Part shown: positions 18,325 through 27,284 of the stretch, in pieces
Layout: every line of letters starts with the position of its first letter
Position numbering within the stretch: the first letter of the stretch is position 1
Origin: Kutzneria buriramensis
GTDB taxonomy: Bacteria > Actinomycetota > Actinomycetes > Mycobacteriales > Pseudonocardiaceae
NCBI RefSeq assembly: GCF_043575855.1
Contig: NZ_CP144375.1
Coordinates: 310,001-374,000, forward strand
Length of the DNA stretch: 64,000 nt
Direction of reading: 5' to 3'
Program-made: the position numbers and the translations under genes
The notes under the pieces: model-generated
The model's database searches: none
Seen by the model: only the letters and a program-made list of their open reading frames with translations
What the model was told of the DNA's origin: nothing

Positions 18325-18510
18325 ACGCGCTTGACTTCGCCGCGCTGCGCGACTCCTCCCCCGCGGACACCGCTTACGTCGTCGAGTCGACCTCGACGAA
18401 GTCCGCCTGGTGGTGCCAGATGGACCTGCGCCGCCCGGGCTCGTTCCACCTTCCCGCCGCCGGCGGCCTCGGCTTCGGCCTGCCCGCCGCCGTCGGTCCT
18501 CGGCGCCTAG
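18325..18510 (+). pseudogene. Fragment of a benzoylformate decarboxylase-like ThDP enzyme
   Basis: The plus frame reads ALDFAALRDSSPADTAYVVE, then RRPGSFHLPAAGGLGFGLPA, then AVGPRRLG. This matches the start of the C-terminal ThDP-binding domain of benzoylformate decarboxylases, including the GxLGxGLPAAVG motif. Only about 60 residues survive; no start or cofactor-binding GDG motif follows, and the convergent TetR gene begins immediately. It is a remnant. Confidence 0.55.
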
Positions 18511-19103
18511 GCCGGGCCGGGCAGGATGCCGTCGAGCGCCATGTCGACGACGTCGCGGACGAACCGGTCGGTCAGCGGCGCGTGGCCGTGCAGCAACCGG
18601 TGGTACAGCGGCCCGTACAACAGATCCAACGCGACGTCGATCTTGGTACCGGCCGGGATCTCGCCGCGTTCGGTCGCTCGTTGGAACAGGGCGCGGGCCT
18701 GGTCGCGTCGGGGCTCGACGAACCGCTGCCGGTACTCAGTGGCGAACACCGGGTCGGACTGCGCCGTAGTGAGCAGCGCGGCGAGCACCCGGCCGTAGGG
18801 TCGGCTGCTGGCGAGCCGAGCCCACGGCCGTAGCAGCGACAGCAGGTCGCCGCGCAGCGAACCGGTGTCGCGTGGGAACGGGCGGACGGTGTTCCACTCC
18901 GCGTAGAGCGCGTCGAGGGCCAGCGCCTCCTTGGTGGGCCACCAGCGGTAGATGGTGGCCTTGCTGACCCCGGCCCGCTGCGCGACGGCATCCATGCTCA
19001 CCTCGGACAGGGCGCGCTCCAGCAGGAGTGCCGCGGCGGCGTCGAGAATCGCCTGGCGCGCCTGCTGACTACGCGGACGTCCGCGGTTGCCTTCGTTTGT
19101 CAT
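18507..19103 (-). CDS. TetR-family regulator
   Basis: The protein has 198 residues. The N-terminal helix-turn-helix (ARQAILDAAAALLLERALSE, VSMDAVAQRAGVSKATIYRWW) is typical of TetR, with a TetR_C-like ligand domain (LARLASSRPYGRVLAAL, ERGEIPAGTKIDVALDLLYG, YHRLLHGHAP). Its ATG overlaps the stop of the upstream dehydrogenase gene by ATGA, so it is the last gene of a three-gene operon (aldo/keto reductase, dehydrogenase, regulator). It probably represses its own operon and the divergent VIT gene through the inverted repeats at 20947 and 21036. Confidence 0.9.
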   Translation of the reverse strand: MTNEGNRGRPRSQQARQAILDAAAALLLERALSEVSMDAVAQRAGVSKATIYRWWPTKEALALDALYAEWNTVRPFPRDTGSLRGDLLSLLRPWARLASSRPYGRVLAALLTTAQSDPVFATEYRQRFVEPRRDQARALFQRATERGEIPAGTKIDVALDLLYGPLYHRLLHGHAPLTDRFVRDVVDMALDGILPGPA

Positions 19104-19981
19104 GCCGCCCTCGGGTCGGATCCGGACTGGTCAGCCAGCACCTGCAGCAGACTAGCCACGTCGCGGCGCCCATAACCCAGCGCCTCGGCCTGGCCGAGCA
19201 CCTGGTCGACCACCGCGGCAGCGGGCAGCGGACTCCCGGCGTCGGCCGCCAGCGCGAGGCGGATGTCCTTGTGCAGCATCCGCACGTCGAACCAGGCCCG
19301 CTCGGGCAGGTCGAGCACCAGCGGGGCGCGTGTCCGCAGCAGCGGTGATCCGATCGACGAAGTGGTCATCCCCTGTGCGGCCAGCTGGGGGTCGACGCCG
19401 CCGCGTTCGGCCAGCAGCAGCCCCTCGCTGAAGGCCAGCAGTTGGGCGGCGAGGCTGATGTTGATCGCCAGCTTGAGCAGCAGCCCCTGCCCGTTCCCGC
19501 CGACGTGGGTGACGGCGCCGCCGAGCCGGCGCAGCAGCGGCTCGGCCGCCCGGAACGCCGGCTCGGGGCCGCCCACCATGATCGCCAGCGTGCCGCTCTC
19601 CGCGGCCGGCACGCTGCCGGAGACCGGGGCGTCGATCATCGTGGCGCCCGCGGCGCGGACCCGCGCGGCCAACTCGCGGCTGACCTGCGGGCTCACAGTG
19701 CTCATGTCGACGTACACAGTCCCTGGTCGCAGGCCCGCGAGGATGCCGTCCGGCCCATCGGCGATCGCTGCCAGGGCTTGGTCGTCGGTAACCATGCTGA
19801 ACACGACCTCCGCGGAGCCGGCGACCTCGCGCGGCGTGTCCCGCCAGACCAGGCCCCGCTCGATGAGCGCGGCGGCCTTGGTCCGGGTGCGGTTGGTCCC
19901 TTGCACGCGGTTGCCCGGCAGCAGACGCGCGGCCATCGGCGCGCCCATGCTGCCCAGCCCGACGAATCCGATCGTGGTCAT
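19100..19981 (-). CDS. NAD(P)-dependent beta-hydroxyacid dehydrogenase family protein
   Basis: The protein has 293 residues. The Rossmann nucleotide motif GFVGLGSMGAPMAARLL is at the N-terminus, followed by the substrate signature DAPVSGSVPAAESGTLAIMV and the catalytic-lysine segment GQGLLLKLAINISLAAQLLA of the 3-hydroxyisobutyrate/tartronate-semialdehyde reductase family. It oxidises or reduces a beta-hydroxyacid or related imine; the exact substrate cannot be inferred. ATGA overlaps on both sides couple it to the aldo/keto reductase upstream and TetR downstream. Confidence 0.85.
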   Translation of the reverse strand: MTTIGFVGLGSMGAPMAARLLPGNRVQGTNRTRTKAAALIERGLVWRDTPREVAGSAEVVFSMVTDDQALAAIADGPDGILAGLRPGTVYVDMSTVSPQVSRELAARVRAAGATMIDAPVSGSVPAAESGTLAIMVGGPEPAFRAAEPLLRRLGGAVTHVGGNGQGLLLKLAINISLAAQLLAFSEGLLLAERGGVDPQLAAQGMTTSSIGSPLLRTRAPLVLDLPERAWFDVRMLHKDIRLALAADAGSPLPAAAVVDQVLGQAEALGYGRRDVASLLQVLADQSGSDPRAA

Positions 19982-20916
19982 GGCGTCACCTCGGCGATGT
20001 CCTGCTCGGTGAGCTCCAGGTCGGCCGCGGCGAGGATCGGGTCGACCTGGTCGGGGCGGCGGAAGCCGGTGATCGCGCCGGACACCGCCGGGTTGCGCAG
20101 GGTCCAGGCGACCGCGACCGCGCCGGGGGTGACGCCGTGCCGGTCGGCGACCTGCCGCAGCCGGTCGGCGAGCGCGAGGTGCCGGTCAAGCTGCGGTTCG
20201 GTGAACCGCGGGTCGGTCTTGCGCCAGTCGTCGTCGGCCATCGCCGCGATCCACTCGCGGGTGATCGCCCCGGTCAGCAGGCCGGAGCCCATCGGCGAGT
20301 AGACGATCACACCCATGCCGTGCTGGTGCGCGTGCGGCAGGACCTCCGTCTCGGCGTCCCGGTCGATCAGCGAGTACGGCGGCTGGAGCGTCTCGACCGG
20401 CGCGATCTCCTGGATCCGGCGCAGCTGCTTGACGTCGAAGTTGGACACGCCGATGTGCCGGACCATGCCCCATTCCTTCAGCTCGGCCAGGGCCGCCCAG
20501 CCCTGCTCGATGTCCTCGTCCGGGATGGGCCAGTGGATCTGGTACAGGTCGATCGCGTCGACACCGAGCCGCTGAAGGCTGGCCTCGGCCTCCCGCAGGA
20601 TCGAGTCGCGGCCGAGGCTGTGCCGGACACGGCCGGTGCCGTCGTCGAGCAGCGAGCACTTGGTGAACACGTACGGCCGCCGGTCCAGGCCCCGCAACGC
20701 CCGGCCAACCACGCGTTCGGAGTGGCCGAAGCCGTAGGCGGCGGCCGTGTCGATCCAGTTCACGCCGAGTTCGAGCGCCCGGTGAATGGCCGCGACCGAC
20801 TCGTCGTCGGCCTGCGGTCCCCAGCCGAACTCCCAGCCGCCACCGCCGATGGCCCACGCGCCGAAGCCGACCCGGGTGATCTCCAGGCCCGTACCGCCGA
20901 GCTGTGTCGTTCGCAT
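19978..20916 (-). CDS. Aldo/keto reductase
   Basis: The protein has 312 residues and a TIM-barrel NADPH reductase fold. Catalytic residues are visible: Asp/Tyr in NWIDTAAAYGFGHSE, Lys in YVFTKCSLL and His in YQIHWPIPDED. GVSNFDVKQLRRIQ and the NADP-binding end AVSGAITGFRRPDQVD also match. First gene of an operon with a dehydrogenase and TetR. GAGGAAGCC precedes the ATG. It converts an aldehyde or ketone to an alcohol, perhaps feeding the neighbouring dehydrogenase. Confidence 0.9.
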   Translation of the reverse strand: MRTTQLGGTGLEITRVGFGAWAIGGGGWEFGWGPQADDESVAAIHRALELGVNWIDTAAAYGFGHSERVVGRALRGLDRRPYVFTKCSLLDDGTGRVRHSLGRDSILREAEASLQRLGVDAIDLYQIHWPIPDEDIEQGWAALAELKEWGMVRHIGVSNFDVKQLRRIQEIAPVETLQPPYSLIDRDAETEVLPHAHQHGMGVIVYSPMGSGLLTGAITREWIAAMADDDWRKTDPRFTEPQLDRHLALADRLRQVADRHGVTPGAVAVAWTLRNPAVSGAITGFRRPDQVDPILAAADLELTEQDIAEVTP

Positions 20917-20946
20917 GGCTTCCTCCGTTCTCTGGTGCGTACATCA

Positions 20947-20966
20947 GAAACTATACGACCAGTTTC
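20947..20966. promoter_or_regulatory. Candidate TetR operator 1
   Basis: GAAACT-N8-AGTTTC is a perfect 6+6 inverted repeat 31 bp upstream of the aldo/keto reductase start. Read on the minus strand it begins with ACGAAACT, also found in operator 2. Confidence 0.5.
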
Positions 20967-21035
20967 GTTAGTCGGCGCTGTCTGCTGGCACACACGTGAG
21001 CCCAGTAACAGACACGTAGCCGCACCGGTTGTCAT

Positions 21036-21058
21036 ATACGAAACTCAGAGTTCAGTAT
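21036..21058. promoter_or_regulatory. Candidate TetR operator 2
   Basis: A 23-bp imperfect palindrome with arms ATACGAAACTC and GAGTTCAGTAT lies 20 bp upstream of the VIT-like gene. It shares ACGAAACT with operator 1. Confidence 0.5.
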
Positions 21059-21078
21059 TCGAGTGAAGGAGTGACACC

Positions 21079-21579
21079 ATGACGACTTTGACGCTGTCCG
21101 GGCGCGGCGCGGACAGCTCGTTCCTGCTGCAGCGGGCGCAGCCCGCCATGACCGGCCTCATCGACGGCTCGCTGTCGACGCTGGCGCCCGTGTTCGCCGT
21201 CGCACTGGCCACCCACCAGCCGATCTACGCGTTCTTCACTGGCCTGGCCACCGCCATCGGCGCCGGCGTCAGCATGGCCTTCTCCGAGGGCCTCTCCGAC
21301 ACCGGCGACCTCACCGGCCGCGGCAGCCCCTACCGGCGCGGCACCATCACCGGCGCCGGCACGTTCCTCGGCGGCGTGCTGCACACCCTGCCGTTCCTGA
21401 TCCCCGAGTACGGCCTCGCGCTCGTGGTGGCGCTGGCCACGATCGCCTTCGAGCTGGTGGCCCTGTCCTGGATCCGGTGGCGGTTCTTCGGCACCGGCTT
21501 CCTCCGCTCGTTCCTGGCCATCGCCCTCGGCGGCGTCATCATCACCGCCGTCAGCGCCGCCCTCGGCGCCGTCAGCTGA
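21079..21579 (+). CDS. VIT1/CCC1-family membrane protein
   Basis: The protein has 166 residues and four to five membrane helices. The family signature is visible: DGSLSTLAPVFAVALAT near the N-terminus and GLATAIGAGVSMAFSEGLSD, with acidic residues in the membrane helices that bind metal in CCC1/VIT iron or manganese transporters. GVLHTLPFLIP and the final helices follow. It is shorter than eukaryotic VIT1 but normal for this bacterial subgroup. AAGGAG precedes the ATG by eight bases. It is divergent from the aldo/keto reductase operon and followed after 21 bp by the YoaK-like gene, probably in one operon. Confidence 0.75.
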   Translation: MTTLTLSGRGADSSFLLQRAQPAMTGLIDGSLSTLAPVFAVALATHQPIYAFFTGLATAIGAGVSMAFSEGLSDTGDLTGRGSPYRRGTITGAGTFLGGVLHTLPFLIPEYGLALVVALATIAFELVALSWIRWRFFGTGFLRSFLAIALGGVIITAVSAALGAVS

Positions 21580-21600
21580 CCGGACAGGAGCGATCACCGA

Positions 21601-22370
21601 TGGCCGTCGCATCCCCCCTGAGCCCCCGCCAGACCGTGGCCGCGCTGCTCACCCTGACCGCGGTCACCGGCCTGGTGGACGCCGTGAGCTACCTGCGCCT
21701 CGGACACGTCTTCGTCGCCAACATGACCGGCAACGTGGTGTTCCTCGGCTTCAGCGTCGACCCGACCTCCGGCCTGTCCACCCTCGCCTCCGTGATCGCG
21801 ATCGCCGGATTCCTCGTCGGCGCGCTCGCCGGCGGCCGACTCGCCCATGCGCTGGCCGCCAGCGGTGCCGGCCGATGGCTGGCCATCGCCTTCACCGTCG
21901 AGGCAGCCGTTCTCGCGCTGGTCGCCGTGCTCACCGGCACCGGCGTGCTGCCCTTCACCGGCGACGGCAGCTACGCCACCATCGCCACGCTCGCCGCGGC
22001 CCTCGGCCTGCAGAACGCGACCGTGCGGCACCTCGGCGCACCCGACCTGACCACCACCGTCCTGACGCTGACCCTCACCGGCCTCGCCGCCGACAGCGCA
22101 CTCGCCGGTGGCCCCGGCGCCAAGCCGCATCGGCGGATCGGCTCCGTCGTAGCCATGCTCGTCGGCGCGGCGGTCGGCGCCGGCATTCTCCAGTGGTCGG
22201 CCACGGCCGCGCTTGCCGTCGCCGCAGGCCTCGTCGCCGTCGTCGCGGCCGCCTTCGTCAGCAAGCGCCGCGCGGACGGACGGATCCTGCTCAGCAAGGT
22301 TGACACAGTGGGCGTGCGGTCACCTTGCCGAGCAAGATGGCGACGGCACGGCCGGTCAGCGGCTCGATGA
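21601..22370 (+). CDS. YoaK/DUF1275-family membrane protein
   Basis: The protein has 256 residues. Six membrane helices and the DUF1275 hallmarks LTAVTGLVDAVSYLRLGHVF, VANMTGNVVFLG and ALGLQNATVRHLGAPDLTTT are visible. The transported or bound ligand is unknown. ACAGGAGCGATCACCG precedes the ATG; the longer open frame is a shadow of the upstream gene. The last 25 residues (SPCRARWRRHGRSAAR) are unlike the family and run into sequence that matches nothing, so the natural C-terminus may have been replaced by a small rearrangement. Confidence 0.8.
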
Positions 22371-22624
22371 GCTGCGCTTGCAGGCCGCGCACCTGCTCGA
22401 TTTGCGCCACCGCATCGGCGGGGCGGGCGGCGGCCAGCCCGAGACCGGCGACTGCCTGGCCTTCCCGCGGCATGGTGGCCAACCGAGTGCGGCCGCGGCG
22501 GCGAATCCCGTACACCGCCGAACAGCGCGCTGGACGGCCCGTCGGTGCCCGAAAGGCTCTGGCCACCCGCCCCGGCGGCCGTCAAGGCCTAGAGTTGGTC
22601 ACCTTCGATCGCACGGAGGTGGGC

Positions 22625-25387
22625 GTGGCGAAGGTCGTGCTGCGCGGGCGGGCGGCGGCCATGGCCGCCGCGCTGCGTGTCGTCCGCGGCGTCCGCGGGC
22701 AGGGCCACGGCGCCGTGCTCCTGGTCGAGGGCGAGCCCGGCATCGGCAAGTCCGCGCTGTTCACGGAGATCGTCACACAGGCCGCGCGGATGGGATTCGG
22801 TTGCGCGGTCGGCAAAGCCGATCAGATCGGCCGCATCTCCCCCGCCGCGCCGCTGCTGCTGGCGCTACGCTCGGGCGCCCGGCCACTCGTGTCGGCGGCC
22901 GACCTGACGGAGCTGACGGCGCGCACCGACCAGCCACTGCTCCTGGTCGAGGACCTGGCGGCCCTGTTGGAGCCGCTGGCCCAGGAGCGGCCGCTGCTGA
23001 TCGGCGTCGACGACACGCAGTGGGCCGATCCGGTCACCCGATTCCTGCTGCGCGCACTGCCCGGCCGGCTCGGCGGCAGCGCCATCCTGTGGGTGTTCAC
23101 CAGCCGCAACATGGCCGACGGCCTGGTCGAGGACCTCAAGGACACGATCTTCGTCGACGCGCCGGTCGAGACCATCGAACTCGGCCCGCTCACCGCGCCC
23201 GACATCGCCGCGATGGCCGCGGACCGGCTCGGCCACCCGCCCTCGGCAGGCGTCGGCCGGATGCTGGACGGCGTCGGCGGCAACCCGTTCTTCGCCACGC
23301 AGATCCTCACCGGGATGGTTCGGGCCGGCTCCGAGGATGACATCCCCGCCGAGTTCGTGCTCGGGGTCCGCCGCCGGGTCGGCGAACTCGGTCCGGTGGC
23401 GGCGGAGCTGATCACCGTGGCGGCCGTGTTCGGCCAGGCGGCGGCGCCCGAGGACCTCGTGGCCCTGCTCCCCGACCGCGCCCCCGCCGAGATCACCGCG
23501 GCGGTCGACGTCGTGACGCGCGCCAGCCTGGTGGACGGCAACCGCGACGGGCGGCTGGTGTTCCGACACGATCTCATCCGGCAGGCGGTCTACGGCGACC
23601 TGCCCGAGCGGACCCGCCGCGCGCTGCACCAGCGCTGCGCGCAGTTCCTCGTCGACACCGACGGCGAGCCGCTCACCGTCGCCACCCACGCCCGCGCCGC
23701 GATCAGCCCGGGCGACGAGGCCGGCGCTGCGATGCTGGCCGACGCCGCGAACCGCGTCGCCGGCTCCATGCCCGAGACCGCGACCGACCTCGTCCTGGCC
23801 GCGTTTCGCGCGGTGCGGCCGAACCAGACGTCCTGGCTGACACTCGGCGAGCGCTGCGTCGAACTGCTCGGCCTCGTGCAGCGCTGCTCGGCCGCGATCG
23901 ACATCGCCGACCTGCTGCTGGCCCACATCGACGACGCGGAGCCGGCCGGCCGGATCGAGATCGCCGTCGCCCGTGCGCTCTGGCTCACCGGCCGGTGGCG
24001 TGCGTCGGTGGACCGCAGCACGAAGGCGCTGGAGCGCGACCGGCTGACACCGGTGCTGCGGGCCCGGTTGGTGGCGTTGCAGGCGCTCGCCCGGTCCCGG
24101 ATCGAGCCCGCCTGCGAGGCCTCCCCCACCGCCGTGCGCGCGCTGCGGGCGGCCGACGACGTCGATGACGACGACGCCCGCGTGCTCGCCTGGCACGCCC
24201 TCGCCGAGGTCGCCCGCAACCGCGGCGACCACCTCGAGTCGCTGCGGCACTACCGCGCGCTGCGCGCGGTGTCCGGGCCGACCTACATCGGCCAGGAGTT
24301 CCAGGAGCTCCAGTACCTCGACCGGTTCCACGACGCCGAGGTCATGCTGCGCAAGGCCCGCCGGGACCTGGGGCTGGACAAGGGCATGGTGTTCCTGTCG
24401 CTGATCTACACGCAGATCTGGTGGGACTACAACCTCGCCCGCTTCGACGACGCCGAGGCCGGCGCGCGCACATTGCTCGACCTGGCCCTTGAGCGAGGCA
24501 GCTATTCGTGCGGCATTGAGGCCGCGTCGCTGCTGAGCCTGGTGTCGCTGCAACGCGGCGACGTGGCGCAGGCCCGGCGGCGGCTGTCCGCCGGGTTCGG
24601 GCCGGCCGGGCCGGACGACGAGTTCCGCGTGCCGTCGCTGCTGCTGGTCCGCGGCTGGGTCACCGCCGCGGAGGGCAACGCCGACGAGGCCGCGGCGATG
24701 CTGTCGCCGCTGGTCTTCGCCGGCAGGGAGGACCGCGACCCGTGGCCGTGGAAGCCGGGCTGGCTGCGGCTGCTCGCGCACATCGGGCTCCGCGCCGGCG
24801 ACCGGAAGTTCACCGACGAGGTCGTCGCGCTGGCCGACCTCGGGGCCGCGCGCAATCCCCACGTGGTCAGCCTCACCGGCACCGCGCTGCACGTGCGCGG
24901 CCTGCTGAGCCGGGATGTGGACCTGCTGACCCGCGCCGCCGACGCGCTGGCCGGCAGCCCGCGGCCGATGATGCGGGCGTCGGCGTACGAGGACCTCGGC
25001 ATCGAGCTGCTGCGCCGCGACCGCAAGCGGGACGGCGCCGAGACGCTGGACCGGGCCTGGGAGATCTTCCACCGGGTCGGCGCCACCGGGCCGCTGGTGG
25101 ACGTGCAGAACGCCATGCGACAGGCGGGCCTGCGCCGCGCGAAGTGGCTGGCGGCCGAGCCCCGGCCGGCCACCGGCTGGGACGGGCTGACCCCGTCCGA
25201 GCTGAAGGTCGCGCGCCTGATCGGCGCCGGCCACACCAACAAAGCCGCCGCCGATGAGCTGGGCGTCTCGGTGAACACGATCAGCACTCACCTGCGTTCG
25301 GTGTTCGCCAAGCTCGACGTCCGGTCCCGGGTGCAGCTCACCAACGCCCTGCACGAGCACGAGAGGTCCGCCGCCGTCGAGCGGTGA
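22625..25387 (+). CDS. LAL-type LuxR regulator (large ATP-binding)
   Basis: The protein has 920 residues. An AAA/NACHT-like ATPase is at the N-terminus (Walker A GEPGIGKS at 36-43, Walker B LLIGVDDTQWAD at about 120), then long TPR-like helical repeats, and a GerE/LuxR helix-turn-helix at the end (LTPSELKVARLIGAGHTNKA, ADELGVSVNTISTHLRS). LAL regulators switch with nucleotide and ligand and usually activate neighbouring operons. GTG 22625 follows GGAGG by five bases; the frame itself opens at 22325. The next gene and two others nearby carry a shared TCAC-N8-GTGA box, which makes this protein the best candidate reader of that box. Confidence 0.9.
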   Translation: MAKVVLRGRAAAMAAALRVVRGVRGQGHGAVLLVEGEPGIGKSALFTEIVTQAARMGFGCAVGKADQIGRISPAAPLLLALRSGARPLVSAADLTELTARTDQPLLLVEDLAALLEPLAQERPLLIGVDDTQWADPVTRFLLRALPGRLGGSAILWVFTSRNMADGLVEDLKDTIFVDAPVETIELGPLTAPDIAAMAADRLGHPPSAGVGRMLDGVGGNPFFATQILTGMVRAGSEDDIPAEFVLGVRRRVGELGPVAAELITVAAVFGQAAAPEDLVALLPDRAPAEITAAVDVVTRASLVDGNRDGRLVFRHDLIRQAVYGDLPERTRRALHQRCAQFLVDTDGEPLTVATHARAAISPGDEAGAAMLADAANRVAGSMPETATDLVLAAFRAVRPNQTSWLTLGERCVELLGLVQRCSAAIDIADLLLAHIDDAEPAGRIEIAVARALWLTGRWRASVDRSTKALERDRLTPVLRARLVALQALARSRIEPACEASPTAVRALRAADDVDDDDARVLAWHALAEVARNRGDHLESLRHYRALRAVSGPTYIGQEFQELQYLDRFHDAEVMLRKARRDLGLDKGMVFLSLIYTQIWWDYNLARFDDAEAGARTLLDLALERGSYSCGIEAASLLSLVSLQRGDVAQARRRLSAGFGPAGPDDEFRVPSLLLVRGWVTAAEGNADEAAAMLSPLVFAGREDRDPWPWKPGWLRLLAHIGLRAGDRKFTDEVVALADLGAARNPHVVSLTGTALHVRGLLSRDVDLLTRAADALAGSPRPMMRASAYEDLGIELLRRDRKRDGAETLDRAWEIFHRVGATGPLVDVQNAMRQAGLRRAKWLAAEPRPATGWDGLTPSELKVARLIGAGHTNKAAADELGVSVNTISTHLRSVFAKLDVRSRVQLTNALHEHERSAAVER

Positions 25388-25389
25388 CC

Positions 25390-25405
25390 TCACATGTTCG
25401 GGTGA
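25390..25405. promoter_or_regulatory. TCAC-N8-GTGA box, copy B
   Basis: TCACATGTTCGGGTGA begins three bases after the LuxR stop codon and lies 82 bp upstream of the metallo-hydrolase start. It differs from copy A by one base. Confidence 0.6.
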
Positions 25406-25486
25406 GAGATGCACTCGCCACGACCTGGGTACATTTTCGGCACGCAGTCGAGCCGCGAGCTCCAACACCGCGGGGAGGAGCCGGCA

Positions 25487-26338
25487 GTGGCCTTGAGCAT
25501 CGACGTCCACGTCGCCCCGATGCGGGCGTTCCGCGGCCCGACGGGCCCGGGATTCGGGGACCGGCCGACGTGGTCCCCGATGAGCAGCACGCTCATCGCC
25601 GGCGACCGCGACGCGGTCCTCGTCGACACGCTCGTCACCTACGACCAGGTCGACGCCCTCGCCGACTGGGTCGAGGGGTTCGGCAAACGAGTCGTCGCCG
25701 TGCTGATCACCCACGGGCACTCCGACCACTGGATCGGCCTGGCCCGGCTGCGGGAGCGGTTTCCGGACGCCCGCGGGCTCGCCACCCGGGAGGTCCTGGC
25801 CCAGGCCCGGTTCGAGGTGGCCGACGAGGGGACGCGCGCCTACTGGCAGGGGATATTCCCCGGCGAGGTGCCCGCCGAGCCGGTGCTGCCGGAGCTTCTC
25901 GACGCCGACTCGTTCGACCTCGACGGCCAACCGCTGCGCGTTGTCGACATCGGCCAGGGCGACGTCGACCACTCGTCGATCGTGCACGCGCCGTCGATCG
26001 ACGCCGTCGTCGCCGGCGACGTCGTCTACAACCAGGTGCACATGATGACCGCCGACACCGACGAGGCCGCGCGGGCGGCCTGGCTGGCCAGCCTGGACGC
26101 CATCGCCGCGCTGCGGCCGAAAACCGTGGTGTCGGGCCACAAACGCGTCGGCGCGCCCGACAGCCCCGACACGATCGAGCAGAGCAGCCAGTACCTGCGC
26201 GACTTCTCCCACATCGTCGCCACGCACGACAGCGTGGACGGCGTCGTCGCCGCGATGCTGGACCGGCACGGCGATCGGGACAACCCGCGGACGCTCTGGC
26301 ACTCGGCCCGGCAGGTGCTGGCTAGGACGGCGCGTTGA
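25487..26338 (+). CDS. MBL-fold metallo-hydrolase
   Basis: The protein has 283 residues. The metal-binding THGHSDHW (HxHxDH) is at about residue 80, the later ligands in GDVDHSSIVHAP and VVAGDVVYNQVH, and a final His in VVSGHKRVG. It belongs to the broad metallo-beta-lactamase superfamily (hydrolysis of esters, thioesters or lactones); the substrate is unknown. GTG 25487 has GGGGAGGAG eight bases upstream; the ATG at 25409 has no such signal. It lies directly downstream of the LuxR gene, with box B between them. Its end overlaps the convergent SnoaL gene by 17 bp. Confidence 0.85.
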   Translation: MALSIDVHVAPMRAFRGPTGPGFGDRPTWSPMSSTLIAGDRDAVLVDTLVTYDQVDALADWVEGFGKRVVAVLITHGHSDHWIGLARLRERFPDARGLATREVLAQARFEVADEGTRAYWQGIFPGEVPAEPVLPELLDADSFDLDGQPLRVVDIGQGDVDHSSIVHAPSIDAVVAGDVVYNQVHMMTADTDEAARAAWLASLDAIAALRPKTVVSGHKRVGAPDSPDTIEQSSQYLRDFSHIVATHDSVDGVVAAMLDRHGDRDNPRTLWHSARQVLARTAR

Positions 26339-26684
26339 CGAAGGTGTACAGCTCGACGATCACGCCGTCCTTGCAGCGTGCGATGTCCATGCCGGTCGAC
26401 AGGTTCGGCTGATCGGCCGGGCCGAAGGCGAACGCGAGGTGGCCGAGGTCGTCCAGGGCCGACACCGGTCCGGCCGGCCGGAAGGTCCAGTCGGCGGTGG
26501 TCGCGCGCAGCTCGGCGGCGCGCGCCGCCAGCTCCTGGCTGCCGTGGATCAGCCGGTCGGCCTCGTGCCACACCACGTCCTCGGCGTAGACCTCCGCGAT
26601 GGCGGCGGCGCGCCGGTCGGGGTCGGTCTCGTTGAACACGTCGAGGAGGTTGCGCCGCATCAGGTCGGCGACGGTGCTGGTCAT
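26322..26684 (-). CDS. SnoaL-like protein
   Basis: The protein has 120 residues of the NTF2/SnoaL alpha-beta barrel fold: an N-terminal helix (VADLMRRNLLDVFNETDPDR), AIAEVYAEDVVWHEAD, strands DWTFRPAGPVSAL and a terminal strand VIVELYTFVNAPS. Members act as cyclases, isomerases or unknown binding proteins. GAAGGGGA precedes ATG 26684. It is divergent from a MarR regulator with 52 bp between starts, so the MarR protein probably controls it. Confidence 0.8.
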   Translation of the reverse strand: MTSTVADLMRRNLLDVFNETDPDRRAAAIAEVYAEDVVWHEADRLIHGSQELAARAAELRATTADWTFRPAGPVSALDDLGHLAFAFGPADQPNLSTGMDIARCKDGVIVELYTFVNAPS

Positions 26685-26727
26685 GGACGGTCCCCTTCGG
26701 TCGCGGCGGTGCCCGGCGTCGGCTAGC

Positions 26728-26747
26728 TTAGGTGACATGTCACGTAA
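26728..26747. promoter_or_regulatory. Palindromic operator covering the MarR start codon
   Basis: TTAGGTGACATGTCACGTAA is symmetrical at 18 of 20 positions. Its centre is the ATG of the MarR gene, with no Shine-Dalgarno before it, so the gene may be leaderless and self-repressed. Confidence 0.55.
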
Positions 26748-27264
26748 TCGCCAGCCGGCGCCGGAGCCCACGCATGGCTGGCTGGACGGTGCCCAGCAGC
26801 GGGCGTGGCTCGCCTACATCCGGGTCCAGCTGCGCATGGCGTACGAGATGAACCGCCAACTGCTCGCGGACAGCGGCATGTCGTTGCCCGACTTCGACGT
26901 GCTGACGGCGCTGGGCGTCGCCGACGGGGGCCGCATGTCCATCACCGTGCTCGCGGCGCAGATCGGGTGGGAGCGCAGCCGGGTCTCGCACCACGTGCGC
27001 CGGATGAGCACGCGGGGCCTGGTCAGCTGCGGCCCGTCGACCACCGACAAGCGGGTCACCGAGGTCACGCTGACCGCCGGCGGCCGGCACGCGCTCGAAC
27101 AGGCCGCGCCGGGACACGTCGACCTCGTCCGGAACCTCTTCTTCGACGGACTGCCGCCCGAGCTGACCGGGCCTCTCACCGAGGCGCTGGAAACCGTGTA
27201 CGCCAACATCATCAGGCGCGGCCTGCTGCCGCCCCCGGTCGACTGGCGGCCGGCGCGGGACTGA
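26737..27264 (+). CDS. MarR-family regulator
   Basis: The protein has 175 residues and a winged helix typical of MarR: LADSGMSLPDFDVLTALGVA, ITVLAAQIGWERSRVSHHVRR, GLVSCGPSTTDKRVTEVTLTA (wing with DxR), then a dimerisation helix. The start at 26737 gives MSRNRQPAPEP; the open frame upstream runs through the divergent SnoaL gene. The start codon sits in the centre of a 20-bp palindrome, which suggests autoregulation and control of the divergent SnoaL gene. Confidence 0.85.
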   Translation: MSRNRQPAPEPTHGWLDGAQQRAWLAYIRVQLRMAYEMNRQLLADSGMSLPDFDVLTALGVADGGRMSITVLAAQIGWERSRVSHHVRRMSTRGLVSCGPSTTDKRVTEVTLTAGGRHALEQAAPGHVDLVRNLFFDGLPPELTGPLTEALETVYANIIRRGLLPPPVDWRPARD

Positions 27265-27284
27265 CCGGTGCCGGACGTGCGGCG

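Noticed and set aside
22291..22566. Minus-strand frame with LATMPREGQAVAGLGLAAARP, overlapping the YoaK 3' end
   Set aside because: It looks somewhat protein-like and may be a remnant, but I could not place it in a family and it has no start signal.
22865..26302. A 1145-residue minus-strand open frame through the LuxR and metallo-hydrolase genes
   Set aside because: It is the codon-position shadow of two real plus-strand genes with clear domains; its own translation has no family features.
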